NCBI GenBank assembly: GCA_019113005.1
Contig: DXIE01000057.1
Location: 22,498-86,497 of the forward strand
Origin: Candidatus Butyricicoccus avistercoris
GTDB taxonomy: Bacteria > Bacillota > Clostridia > Oscillospirales > Butyricicoccaceae
Direction: 5' to 3'
DNA length: 64,000 nt
Of this stretch, positions 34,778-44,356 are shown in pieces (the stretch's first letter is position 1; each line of letters starts with the position of its first letter). The translations under genes were made by a program, and so were the position numbers. Under the pieces are notes generated by a model. The model did no database searches. It saw nothing but the letters and a program-made list of their open reading frames with translations, and was not told the DNA's origin.

Positions 34778-35740
34778 ATGTTTTGCACGAATTGTGGTAC
34801 AAAAGTGAACGATGAAAATAAGTTTTGTCCTAATTGTGGTAAACAATTAGAAAATCAAACAGCACAAACTGTAAATAGCACGAAAAATGGCACAAATGAA
34901 TTTTATAGGGTAGACCCTGAGGAATCTAAGAAAAAGATAATCGGAAATAACATAGATTATTATTTAAAGCAGTTCAATGATTTAAAATATGGTTCTCGTA
35001 GCAAAATGAATTGGGTTTCATTTTTTTTTAGTTTACTTCATGCATGCTATCGCAATGTTTGGAAGGATTGGCTTAAAAAGCTATGGAAACCATTAGTCTT
35101 ACAGTTTGTATGTGCGTTTTTAGGCTCGTTGCTCTTTTTTAAACAGCCGACAGTTGCAATATTTTTGTTTTTTGCGGTGTTTATAGGCTTTATATGGCAA
35201 ATCGTAGGACAAATATTGTTTGCTAAAAACTTCAATAACATTTACATGAGCCATGTAGAGCAAAAGCTAGCTCAAAAAGATATAACACCAGACCCATCAC
35301 CAGTTAGAGTTGTTATTTGTTGGGCTATATATGTTGTGTTTATGATAATTTGTGGAGTAATATCAACTGCATTATTTTTTAACTTAAATGCTGTTAATGC
35401 AAACTTTTATGATAATTACTATAGTGAATATGAATATAATAATGACGCACAGGAGGAAGTTTATCAACAAGAAACTGCATATTTAGAAGATTATTGGAGT
35501 GAGGCAATATATGTTGATTTAACAGCTACTGTAAATACTTCGTATGCTTCTGGTATAATTCTGAAAGATGGACCTGACAATGGATATGCAGATATAAATA
35601 TGCCTATAATACCAAATGGAACAGATGTTCAGATTTATTATCAAATTGAAATTATGACTGATTACTATTGGTTTTATGTTCAATATGGTGATTATGGTGG
35701 TTGGATTGATATGTATTCTTTGGATTTACATGCACAATAA
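34778..35740 (+). CDS. Zinc-ribbon membrane protein with DUF2628 and SH3-like domain
   Basis: A 320-aa protein. Zinc ribbon (FCTNCGTKVNDENKFCPNCG) is followed by a DUF2628-like region (NWVSFFFSLLHACYRNVWKDWL) with about three membrane helices (about 105-145 and 183-210). The Tyr/Asp-rich linker leads to a C-terminal SH3-like module (TYASGI-type loop: NTSYASGIILKDGPDNGYADI ... YGDYGGWIDMYSL). It is the third gene of the trio, 19 bases after the second; two terminators follow. Confidence 0.75.
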   Translation: MFCTNCGTKVNDENKFCPNCGKQLENQTAQTVNSTKNGTNEFYRVDPEESKKKIIGNNIDYYLKQFNDLKYGSRSKMNWVSFFFSLLHACYRNVWKDWLKKLWKPLVLQFVCAFLGSLLFFKQPTVAIFLFFAVFIGFIWQIVGQILFAKNFNNIYMSHVEQKLAQKDITPDPSPVRVVICWAIYVVFMIICGVISTALFFNLNAVNANFYDNYYSEYEYNNDAQEEVYQQETAYLEDYWSEAIYVDLTATVNTSYASGIILKDGPDNGYADINMPIIPNGTDVQIYYQIEIMTDYYWFYVQYGDYGGWIDMYSLDLHAQ

Positions 35741-35770
35741 TGAAATTTAATTAATATAATAAATAAAATA

Positions 35771-35822
35771 CCCCTAAAGCAGAAAACGATGAATAAAACC
35801 GAACTACTTTAGGGGTTATTTT
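35771..35822 (+). terminator. Terminator of zinc-ribbon operon
   Basis: CCCCTAAAG (35771-35779) pairs with CTTTAGGGG (35807-35815), with a 27-base loop and TTATTTT after it. Confidence 0.65.
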
Positions 35823-35843
35823 AAGTTCTATAATTAAATACAT

Positions 35844-35875
35844 AAAGGGGCAGTGTTTATTCATTGCCCCTTTAA
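35844..35875. terminator. Second hairpin terminator
   Basis: AAAGGGGCA (35844-35852) pairs with TGCCCCTTT (35865-35873). It backs up the preceding terminator and overlaps the -35 of the methyltransferase promoter (TTGCCC 35864-35869, 18 bases, TATAAT 35888-35893). Confidence 0.6.
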
Positions 35876-35923
35876 TTTATGCTGTGTTATAATAAAAATA
35901 ATAACATAATTTGGAGATTAAAA

Positions 35924-36514
35924 ATGAAAAATAGTACAATAGATTATTATAATACTAATGCTGAAAAGTTTGTTAATGATACAATAAATGTTGAATTTAC
36001 AGATATACAGAATAAATTTATAGGCAAACTACATAGCGGGGCAATGATTTTAGATTTTGGTTGTGGCTCAGGTAGAGATACAAAGTACTTTATTTCAAGA
36101 GGGTATCAAGTAGATGCAATAGACGGTTCTAAAGAGCTTTGCAAGATTGCGACGGAATACACAGGCATTGAAGTGAAAAATATATATTTTGAGGATTTTA
36201 AAGAGCAAAATAAATACGATGCCATATGGGCATGTTCATCTATACTTCATCTTGCAAGAAACGATTTAAAAAATGTGATAAAAAATATGGTAATAACATT
36301 GAAAGACAATGGAGTTATATATACTTCTTTTAAGTATGGTACTTTTGAAGGTGAGAGAAACGGAAGATACTTCACTGATATGACTGAAAAGAGTTTTAAT
36401 GAATTGATACATGATATAAATGGTGTAATTATCGAAGAATACTGGGTGACAGGTGATGCTAGACCGGAAAGAGGAAATGAAAAATGGCTCAACCTAATAT
36501 TGAGAAAGAAATAG
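35924..36514 (+). CDS. Class I SAM-dependent methyltransferase
   Basis: About 196 aa from the ATG at 35924 (GGAG upstream). SAM motif I is MILDFGCGSGRDTKYFISRGYQV and acidic motif II AIDGS. IWACSSILHL occupies motif IV. It resembles TehB-like small-molecule or unassigned methyltransferases, not a DNA methylase with NPPY. Its last 31 bases overlap the PLD-helicase start, implying coupled translation and shared function. The target is unknown. Confidence 0.85.
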   Translation: MKNSTIDYYNTNAEKFVNDTINVEFTDIQNKFIGKLHSGAMILDFGCGSGRDTKYFISRGYQVDAIDGSKELCKIATEYTGIEVKNIYFEDFKEQNKYDAIWACSSILHLARNDLKNVIKNMVITLKDNGVIYTSFKYGTFEGERNGRYFTDMTEKSFNELIHDINGVIIEEYWVTGDARPERGNEKWLNLILRKK

Positions 36515-38937
36515 AAATACAGCATACAGATGTAATAACGGGTGATAAAGATAAAAATAAATATTTATATTATCAGCTTAAAGAAAGTATATCAAAAGCG
36601 AATAAAATAGATATTATAGTGTCTTTTTTAATGGAGTCAGGCGTTAGAATGATTTTAAACGATTTAAAATTGGCACTTGATAGAGGTGTTGAAATAAGAA
36701 TTTTAACAGGAAATTATTTAGGTATAACACAGCCCTCTGCCTTGTATTTGATAAAGAAAGAGCTTGATAATAAAATAGATTTACGTTTTTATAACGACAA
36801 AAACCGTTCATTTCACCCAAAATCATATATATTTCATTATGATAATATGAGTGAAATATATATAGGTTCTTCTAATATATCAAGAAGTGCATTAACATCG
36901 GGGATAGAATGGAATTACCGTTTTACAAGTCTTACAAACAAAGAGAATTTTAATGAATTTTTTATTAAATTTGAGGACTTATTTTATAATCATTCGATTA
37001 TTATAGACGATGAAGAACTTAAACGATACTCTAAAAATTGGCATAAACCCGCTTTGTCAAAGGATTTAGCAAAATATGATGAACAAGATAATGTTATAGA
37101 TATATTTGAACCTAGAGGAGTCCAAATAGAGGCGTTATATGCCCTTGAAGATAGTCGTGCAGAAGGTGCAACTAAGGGGTTGGTTCAAGCTGCTACGGGT
37201 GTAGGTAAAACATATTTAGCAGCATTTGATTCTGACAAATATGAAAAAGTGTTATTTGTTGCTCATAGAGAAGAAATACTGCATCAAGCAGCAATATCAT
37301 TTAAAAATGTTAGAAAATCTGATGATTATGGTTTTTTCTATGGCAAGCAAAAAGATATAGATAAATCTGTAATTTTCGCATCAGTTGCTACACTTGGTAA
37401 AAGTCAGTATTTAAACAGTCAATATTTTTCTAAAGATTATTTTGATTATATTGTAATAGATGAGTTTCACCATGCGGTAAATGACCAATATTTGCAGATT
37501 GTTAGTTATTTTGAACCTAAATTCTTGCTAGGACTAACAGCTACTCCAGAAAGAATGGACGGTAAAAATATATATGAAATCTGTGATTATAATGTACCTT
37601 ATGAAATATCACTAAAAGAAGCCATAAACAAAGGTGTATTAGTACCATTTCATTATTATGGTGTCTATGACGAAACAGATTATTCGGGTTTACATATTAT
37701 AAAAGGTCGTTATGATAATAATGAACTTACACAGATTTATAAAAATAATGCTAAACGTTACGATTTGATATATAAGTACTATTTTAAATACCGTTCTAAA
37801 CAAGTATTAGGTTTTTGCTGTTCAAGAGAACATGCTGAACAAATGGCAGCCGAATTTTGTAAGCGTGGTATACCATCTGTGGCGGTTTATAGTGATGCAC
37901 ATGGACAATTCTCAATGAATAGAGATAAAGCAATAGAACTTTTAATAAATAACAAAATTAGGGTTATATTTTCGGTTGATATGTTTAATGAGTGTTTTGA
38001 TATTGCATCGTTGGATATGGTTATGTTTCTCAGACCTACAGAATCGCCAGTGGTCTTTTTACAGCAACTTGGCAGAGGACTCAGAACTTATAAGGGAAAG
38101 CAATATTTAAATGTGATTGATTTTATAGGTAACTATGAAAAAGCGGGTAGAGTATCACTATTATTAAGCGGTAAAAATCAGAATAGCAATAAAAAAGCAT
38201 ATGACTATACGGAAATCGAATATCCAGATGACTGTATCGTTGATTTTGATATGCGATTAGTTGATTTGTTCAGAGAGATGGACAAAAAATCAATGCCTAT
38301 GAAACTTCGTATAAATAATGAGTTTTATAAAGTAAAAGAGCTTTTAAATAATAAAGTACCGTCAAGAATTGAGCTATTCACATATATGGACGATGAAGTG
38401 TATGAATACTGTATTCGCCATGCAAAAGAAAATCCATTTCGTAGATACCTTGAATTTTTAAATGATTTAGGTGAACTATCACAGGATGAAAAAGAGTTAT
38501 ATTCTGGTATAGGAAAAGAATTTATTTCAATTATACAGACAACAGATATGCAAAAAGTTTATAAAATGCCTATATTATATGCTTTTTACAACAATGGCGA
38601 TGTTAAAATTGCAGTAACTGAGCAAGACATGCTAATAAGCTGGAAAAAATTTTTTGATACAAATAAGAACTGGAAGGATTTTGCACCCAATATTATATAT
38701 GCAGAGTATAAAAACATGACTGATAGACAGCATTTAAGCAAAGCAAAAACGATGCCTATAAAATTCTTAAAGGCATCAGGTAAAGGCTTTTTTGTTGATA
38801 AAGATGGATATGCATTGGCACTAAGAGAAGATTTAAAAGAAATAATAACAAATAATGCATTTAAAAATCATTTTAAGGATATTCTTGAGTATAGAACTAT
38901 GGAATACTATAGAAGAAGATATTCATTATTGAATTAG
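36484..38937 (+). CDS. PLD-nuclease/SF2 helicase fusion
   Basis: An 817-aa protein. The N-terminal phospholipase-D-like nuclease domain (about 20-170) has a partial HKD motif (FHPKSYIF, His111, Lys113, with GSSNIS). The helicase domain has Walker A QAATGVGKT (about 235-243), DEFH box (YIVIDEFHHAV, 325-328), FLLGLTATPERMDG and motif VI QQLGRGLRTY. A C-terminal part of about 250 residues resembles the DUF3427 region of SSL2-like helicases. Such proteins occur in defence and restriction contexts. It overlaps the methyltransferase gene. Antiphage function is inferred. Confidence 0.85.
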   Translation: MAQPNIEKEIEIQHTDVITGDKDKNKYLYYQLKESISKANKIDIIVSFLMESGVRMILNDLKLALDRGVEIRILTGNYLGITQPSALYLIKKELDNKIDLRFYNDKNRSFHPKSYIFHYDNMSEIYIGSSNISRSALTSGIEWNYRFTSLTNKENFNEFFIKFEDLFYNHSIIIDDEELKRYSKNWHKPALSKDLAKYDEQDNVIDIFEPRGVQIEALYALEDSRAEGATKGLVQAATGVGKTYLAAFDSDKYEKVLFVAHREEILHQAAISFKNVRKSDDYGFFYGKQKDIDKSVIFASVATLGKSQYLNSQYFSKDYFDYIVIDEFHHAVNDQYLQIVSYFEPKFLLGLTATPERMDGKNIYEICDYNVPYEISLKEAINKGVLVPFHYYGVYDETDYSGLHIIKGRYDNNELTQIYKNNAKRYDLIYKYYFKYRSKQVLGFCCSREHAEQMAAEFCKRGIPSVAVYSDAHGQFSMNRDKAIELLINNKIRVIFSVDMFNECFDIASLDMVMFLRPTESPVVFLQQLGRGLRTYKGKQYLNVIDFIGNYEKAGRVSLLLSGKNQNSNKKAYDYTEIEYPDDCIVDFDMRLVDLFREMDKKSMPMKLRINNEFYKVKELLNNKVPSRIELFTYMDDEVYEYCIRHAKENPFRRYLEFLNDLGELSQDEKELYSGIGKEFISIIQTTDMQKVYKMPILYAFYNNGDVKIAVTEQDMLISWKKFFDTNKNWKDFAPNIIYAEYKNMTDRQHLSKAKTMPIKFLKASGKGFFVDKDGYALALREDLKEIITNNAFKNHFKDILEYRTMEYYRRRYSLLN

Positions 38938-38965
38938 TTTTTAATTTATAAGTATAAGTAAGAAA

Positions 38966-38994
38966 TTGTATTAGATTATATTAAGTGGTATAAT
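38966..38994 (+). promoter_or_regulatory. Putative promoter for SIR2-TPR gene
   Basis: TTGTAT (38966-38971) and TATAAT (38989-38994) are spaced by 17 bases. The gene starts 264 bases later, so the leader is long; the remaining 38995-39258 stretch is AT-rich with no gene seen. Confidence 0.5.
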
Positions 38995-39258
38995 CAACTT
39001 GTGTTGTAGATTTTACACAATCAAAATTTTAAAGATGGTGTGTGAATATTATTTTATATCTTAATGTGAAATAGCAATATAGTTTTAAGTATATGATGTG
39101 AATTTAATTATTAAGGTCTGTAGTGCTTGAGATTTATGAAAGGCATCTTTGAGTAGTGAGTATAAAATTTATCCCAGATAACTACATTTTCCATGCTCTT
39201 TATAATCAATGATAAAATTACATAAAAGATTATTTTTGATAATATCACAAAGAAAGGA

Positions 39259-42147
39259 ATGGTGAAAAGCATACAGCAGTATGTAATTGTAGCTGGTGCT
39301 GGTATCTCTGCTAAACCTCCTTCCAATCTTCCAAGTTGGTGGGAGTACAACAAGAAACTAATCGCTCAAATAAAAAAAGAGGCTTTGACGCTGTGCCCTG
39401 AAGCAGAAAAAATACTAGAATGTATAAATGTTGAAAACAAACTTCCTGTCCAATGCATATCTCAGGTTATTGTAAGTCAAGGTGCTGGAGAGAGCTATTT
39501 TCCATTACTTGAGCTATTGAACAGCAAGACTCCAAATGATAACCATTTTGCATTGGCAGAACTGGCATGGCAAGGTAAATTAAAAGCTATTGTAACAACA
39601 AATTTTGACTCACTTATTGAAACAGCATTTCGAAAGAAATCCATTCCACTTTATGTAACTGTACATAAGGAAGATTATTACGAAGCTTCACAGATAAAAA
39701 CATGTAGATTATTCAAAATCCACGGCTCAGTTTATGATAGTACTTCTATGATTGACACTATTAGCCAAAAAATGTTGGGATTGTCAAATGAGAAGCGGTT
39801 TGTTTTAGAAAATGTACTTGGTAACAGTGAAATCTTTGTAATCGGTTTCTCTGGCACAGATTTGGATTTTGATTTAGATTATATTCCATTTTCAAAAGCT
39901 TTAAATCAGGGAAGTAAACTAACATGGGTCATTCGTCCAAATAGCGAAGTTAATCCAAATATAATGCAACTTCAAAAACAATATCCTGATAATGTTCATG
40001 TATGTGAAATGGAACTATCTGATTTCTTTTCATCTCTTAACATAAATATCCAAGAAAGTCAAGAAGTCTTAACATTAGATACAGATACAAAACTAGATAA
40101 AAGGATTGAAGAGTTGTTTTCATCTCCACATATTGGAGCACATGGATGTGTAGGTTATTGTCTTACTCTGCTGAGAATGATTGGAGACACTGAAGGTGCA
40201 AAAAAACTAGCTTCAATATACGAACAAAAAATAAACTGGTCTTCGTTAGATGTTCTTTCTGTAATGGGTATTAACGCACTTGCTATGCAAAAGATGTTTA
40301 GCAAAGATTGGAAAGGTGCTGTTCGAGTCTATAATGCTGTAATTCAATGCCACTTAGCGTTGGATCAAATATCTAAGTCTTTGCGTGCGTACACTACCCC
40401 AGAGCAATGCCAAGCACAGCAACTGGAAACCTGCAGAAATCTAACCTCTACATATATAAATCTTGCCACAGCATATTACTATATGGCTGTAGTAGACCAT
40501 GCGGATACACTGAGTGATGCAAAAAAATATTTAGAACAAGCAAAAGAACAAGTTCAAGAGAAACCTGAGATTGCACAACATAGCCTCATCTTCTTTGGAT
40601 TGGCAAGAGTTGAATATCAGCAAACTAAAGATATCGACCAATACATTGATAAGCTGCATGTTTGTCAACAGTTTGCTCAAAAAGAGCGAAAACTAGATAC
40701 CCTAGTGGAAATTATGCTGGAAGAATGTAAAATTCACATGCAAATCGGAGAATATCCACTGGCTCATATGCTTTTAACTGACGTAAAAATTAGGCTAAAA
40801 AATGTAGGCTCTAGTATGCTGGAGTCAATATGGGAAAAATTACACTCAGAATACCAACTCAGAACTGGAGTACACGCAAAATTGGTAACAGATGATGTAC
40901 TTAGCACCCTAACGAGGTATGCAGATGAGATTGAACGAAAAATAATCATAATATATGAGGCAAAAAAGATAAAATCAGAACAAATATCATCTTTATTTTA
41001 CCAACTAGGTCTCAAATATCTATCCAAAGGAGCTTGGAAGCGTACTTGGGACTTAGCACAATGTTGCAATACTACTGCCTATACTGATATGCAAAAAGTA
41101 GATGCATTATATATTCTTGGCTGCTCCGAGTTGGAACTAGCAAGATATTCGGAAGCCATCATCTCTTTTGAACATATCCTCAATATGGGAACCGGCATCA
41201 ATGACCTAAAATTAGGGTGGGCTCACTCAGAGCTCTGCCGTATATTTATTCGTAATAATGATATCTCTAAGGCTATCAGGCATTTCGAAGATAGTTTTGA
41301 TATCTTGCTGAATCTGGGAGATATGGAGCAACTAACAGAATCTGCTGCCAGTTGTATCATGGAGCTGTTTAGTAATAATTATATCAAACAGGCCGAAAAA
41401 GCAGCTACTCATTTATTAAGTGTTATTGATAATACAAATGCAGCAAACTTTAGAAAATATCTGGAACATTTACGCCTAACATATAATCAAAATGAAATTG
41501 AAAATATAAAACATCAATCTCCACAATTCATAGCCACCAATGCTCTCTCATTGTATGATAACGGACATACTGACAAAGCATGGAACTACATGAGGTTAGC
41601 ACACAAAAAATATGAGGAATGCAACAATATAGATGGGGTGGGACGTTGTGAAAACAATATGGCTGTATGGTGTTTGATAGAGAGGCAATACAATGACGCA
41701 GCACAACATTTCAAAAAGGCTATGGATATAAAATTTTCTCTAGGCGATATGGGTGGGGCAGTCGTACAACTCTCTTCACTGTTACAACTGTACATTTTTG
41801 AAACAGACGATTTTGAACAAGCGGGTAAACTTGCTCATTTTGCAGAACAAAATATGCCACTCTATGACAATACTAAGGAAAAATATCTTTTACACTACGT
41901 CCTATTTTTTTATTATTTTCATGTAAGAGATTATGCAACAGCACTTATACATGGACATAAAGCTGAAGGTGGTTTGCCATACTTATCATCAGTAAATCCA
42001 GATTATGTCGATAAATTGCAGTTGATGATTAAAGAAGTAGAGAATACTTTTTCAAATAAGCCATCAGTTAATGAATTGGATGCATTTGATTCTCAAATGT
42101 TAGAAGCACAACGTCTTGGTAATAGTGGAAAAATTGAGATTGTCTAA
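39259..42147 (+). CDS. SIR2-domain protein with TPR repeats (defence-type)
   Basis: A 962-aa protein. The SIR2 domain (about 1-270) has GAGIS (13-17), SNLPSWWEY as in defence sirtuins, TTNFDSL (113-119), catalytic-type His155 in KIHGS, and VIGFSGTDLDFD. Defence SIR2 domains cleave NAD+ to abort infection. The rest (about 290-960) is helical with many TPR-like units (e.g. AQHFKKAMDIKFSLGDMGGAVVQL), a likely sensing arm. The ATG or the next GTG may start it; GAAAGGA is very close. A TPR-like frame resumes 5 bases after the stop, suggesting a frameshifted tail. Confidence 0.85.
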   Translation: MVKSIQQYVIVAGAGISAKPPSNLPSWWEYNKKLIAQIKKEALTLCPEAEKILECINVENKLPVQCISQVIVSQGAGESYFPLLELLNSKTPNDNHFALAELAWQGKLKAIVTTNFDSLIETAFRKKSIPLYVTVHKEDYYEASQIKTCRLFKIHGSVYDSTSMIDTISQKMLGLSNEKRFVLENVLGNSEIFVIGFSGTDLDFDLDYIPFSKALNQGSKLTWVIRPNSEVNPNIMQLQKQYPDNVHVCEMELSDFFSSLNINIQESQEVLTLDTDTKLDKRIEELFSSPHIGAHGCVGYCLTLLRMIGDTEGAKKLASIYEQKINWSSLDVLSVMGINALAMQKMFSKDWKGAVRVYNAVIQCHLALDQISKSLRAYTTPEQCQAQQLETCRNLTSTYINLATAYYYMAVVDHADTLSDAKKYLEQAKEQVQEKPEIAQHSLIFFGLARVEYQQTKDIDQYIDKLHVCQQFAQKERKLDTLVEIMLEECKIHMQIGEYPLAHMLLTDVKIRLKNVGSSMLESIWEKLHSEYQLRTGVHAKLVTDDVLSTLTRYADEIERKIIIIYEAKKIKSEQISSLFYQLGLKYLSKGAWKRTWDLAQCCNTTAYTDMQKVDALYILGCSELELARYSEAIISFEHILNMGTGINDLKLGWAHSELCRIFIRNNDISKAIRHFEDSFDILLNLGDMEQLTESAASCIMELFSNNYIKQAEKAATHLLSVIDNTNAANFRKYLEHLRLTYNQNEIENIKHQSPQFIATNALSLYDNGHTDKAWNYMRLAHKKYEECNNIDGVGRCENNMAVWCLIERQYNDAAQHFKKAMDIKFSLGDMGGAVVQLSSLLQLYIFETDDFEQAGKLAHFAEQNMPLYDNTKEKYLLHYVLFFYYFHVRDYATALIHGHKAEGGLPYLSSVNPDYVDKLQLMIKEVENTFSNKPSVNELDAFDSQMLEAQRLGNSGKIEIV

Positions 42148-42152
42148 TCCTC

Positions 42153-42758
42153 GTGAATCAATTAAAAAAAATTTGTAACAAAGATTCTATGAAGGTTGGA
42201 ATTTTAGAGGGCATAATTTCCAACGCATACCTATTTAATGGAGAGTATAAAAAAGCAATAGATGGTTTTAAAGCGGCAATTAGTTCCTTTGATGACATAG
42301 TAGATGGTGTTGAAAAAGATGTAGCAAACAAACACAAGCTAACAGCAATTAACGGTATGATGATTGCCATGAAGCGTCTAGGAAATAATTCAGATGCCGT
42401 TGCATTATGTCATGAAGCATTTAATAATATAGAAACAACTTGTCCTCAACATTTTCCAATAATAATAACTCTTTGTAGCATACTGATTGAACTTTACCAA
42501 GACTCATTAAAAAAAGATGATACTGTGTTCACAGAAATATGCAATAAATTGTCAATACTACTTTCGTCAGAATCTATGGACCACGAGACAAAGGGTTATG
42601 TGTATTGCGTCTATGGGTCATTATATATGGCAATAGAAGATAATGTATCTGCAAAACAATACTATCAGACAGCAAAAAAAGAGTTCCTAGTCGTGAACTC
42701 TCGTTATTTAAATGAAGTAGAACAAGCCTTAGATTTACTTGAAAATAATTGTGATTAG
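42153..42758 (+). CDS. TPR-like protein, probable detached tail of SIR2-TPR gene
   Basis: 201 aa read from a GTG 5 bases after the SIR2-TPR stop, in another frame. It is all helical with TPR-like stretches (NAYLFNGEYKKAIDGFKAAIS, VYGSLYMAIEDNVSAKQYYQTAKKEF). There is no ribosome site at a useful distance, and the frame is open back to 42138, so a small indel near 42138-42147 may have split one longer protein of about 1165 aa. A separate coupled gene is the alternative. Confidence 0.6.
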   Translation: MNQLKKICNKDSMKVGILEGIISNAYLFNGEYKKAIDGFKAAISSFDDIVDGVEKDVANKHKLTAINGMMIAMKRLGNNSDAVALCHEAFNNIETTCPQHFPIIITLCSILIELYQDSLKKDDTVFTEICNKLSILLSSESMDHETKGYVYCVYGSLYMAIEDNVSAKQYYQTAKKEFLVVNSRYLNEVEQALDLLENNCD

Positions 42759-42838
42759 CTGATTAGCTAATATCAAATTTTATAACAAAATATAAACATT
42801 TAGTAATCTAAACTGCGTTATCTAAGGTTTGTGGATTT

Positions 42839-42880
42839 ATAGGCATTGTGGCTTAATTGACTACTATGCCTATTTTTATT
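42839..42880 (+). terminator. Terminator after SIR2-TPR locus
   Basis: ATAGGCAT (42839-42846) pairs with ATGCCTAT (42866-42873), followed by TTTTTATTT. The rest of the 42759-43183 gap is AT-rich; I see no gene or clear promoter in it, though the next operon must start here. Confidence 0.6.
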
Positions 42881-43183
42881 TCTAAATAGGAATTTCTATT
42901 GCATTATTAAAACATTTACGCTACAATACACAATGGGTATGTGTATATGAAATTGTAAAATAGATTTTTAAATTTTCAAGAATTAGTTGAATACACTTTG
43001 AAATCGTAAATTTAAGTTAGAAATCTTTTATTAAGGATATATGTGTCTGGTTTTTGTTAGTAATCTTTGTTTATGGACTAAACCAAAACTTAATTATTCC
43101 ATGATTAAAAAGTTTTAACTATTTTTTAATAACAATTAGATTTAAGCTGAATCGAATTAGGATAATTACTGGGGGATATTAGT

Positions 43184-44344
43184 ATGCCTAGAATAATGGA
43201 AATAATAGCCAATGAAACCAATGGGAAAAGTTATAATACAGAAAAATATTCGTTTGATACAATAGGTATGCCTTCATTTAGCTATGATGATGATGGTACA
43301 AAAATAATGAAATGGCATATATCAGGTGAAACGATTAGGCATAAGAAACCAGTGCCTCTTTATGATTATGCTAAACATTTACAAAGTAAAACCCCAATAA
43401 TAACATATTTTCTGGATGGTTCAAGACACACTTATAAGGTTGATGATATTTCATATAATAAACAGGTATATCCTGTTATTGCTGGACAAGTGGGAGTTGG
43501 TTGCTGTAAACGAGTGAATGGTTTAATGCATTCAGAAAAATTTTATAGAAGGATTGTTTTGGTTTTACCAAACGTGTGTAATGCAGATGGTTGGGGAGAT
43601 GAGGAGTTCTTTGCTGCCAAAACAGTAAAATTAAACAAAAGTGATGAACTTAAAAAACTTGGGATAGAAATTTCTGCAATTATTCCTTATTCTATGCCTA
43701 AAGATAAAAGGAAAGGAAAAGTAGAAGATAGTGGCATTGCTTGCGTTCAAGATTACATGATTCAGTCAGAAAAGGAAATGGTTGTTGAGCTTGTTAAAGC
43801 GGGACGGATAAATCAAGATAACTATTTATTGAAAGATGGCTCGCTAGAATATAAACCGATGAAAACAGGAAGAGGAGATCTTAGAGAGTTACAAAAAATA
43901 AAACACAATTATCGTTGGGTTATAGGTGTTTCAAAATCTTTTAATCCAGAAAGTATTTTTGATCATACAGGACGTCCTAATGCTAATTATATTGCAGACC
44001 TTCCATTATTTCATAGAACACCTGTTGCACTTTATGAAAATAAGGATTTTTTAGGTGATGTTCAATTTGGTGTGTGGTATATAAGGATAAGAGATAAAAA
44101 ATATACCAGAACTCCATTTGATGGCGTAATTAAAGTAGAAAAAATTCTTATGGACGAAGAATACGAAAAGGGAATTGACAGTGACGAAATTGATTTATTA
44201 AGTGCTACACTTATAAATGAAAGAACACCGACTTGTTATGGAACGGATAAAAGATGGGCTAATCATCTGTATCCTGTATTTTTGACAGAGAGTTTTGTTA
44301 AAAGTAAATATATGAGTACAGAAATGTTTTTGCAATTATTTTAA
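43184..44344 (+). CDS. NurA-like nuclease domain protein
   Basis: A 386-aa protein with the NurA hallmark FLDGSR (Asp78-Gly79-Ser80), where Asp binds catalytic metal in NurA 5'-3' nucleases. The C-terminal part (ADLPLFHRTPVALYEN, YIRIRDKK, WANHLYPVFLTESFVKSKYM) fits the conserved end of NurA. The partner HerA-like ATPase gene starts 12 bases downstream, the standard NurA-HerA pairing, which strengthens a weak sequence match. Overall similarity to archaeal NurA is low by eye. It is first gene of the four-gene cassette; GGGGG ribosome site. Confidence 0.7.
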   Translation: MPRIMEIIANETNGKSYNTEKYSFDTIGMPSFSYDDDGTKIMKWHISGETIRHKKPVPLYDYAKHLQSKTPIITYFLDGSRHTYKVDDISYNKQVYPVIAGQVGVGCCKRVNGLMHSEKFYRRIVLVLPNVCNADGWGDEEFFAAKTVKLNKSDELKKLGIEISAIIPYSMPKDKRKGKVEDSGIACVQDYMIQSEKEMVVELVKAGRINQDNYLLKDGSLEYKPMKTGRGDLRELQKIKHNYRWVIGVSKSFNPESIFDHTGRPNANYIADLPLFHRTPVALYENKDFLGDVQFGVWYIRIRDKKYTRTPFDGVIKVEKILMDEEYEKGIDSDEIDLLSATLINERTPTCYGTDKRWANHLYPVFLTESFVKSKYMSTEMFLQLF

Positions 44345-44356
44345 GGAGGAATATTT

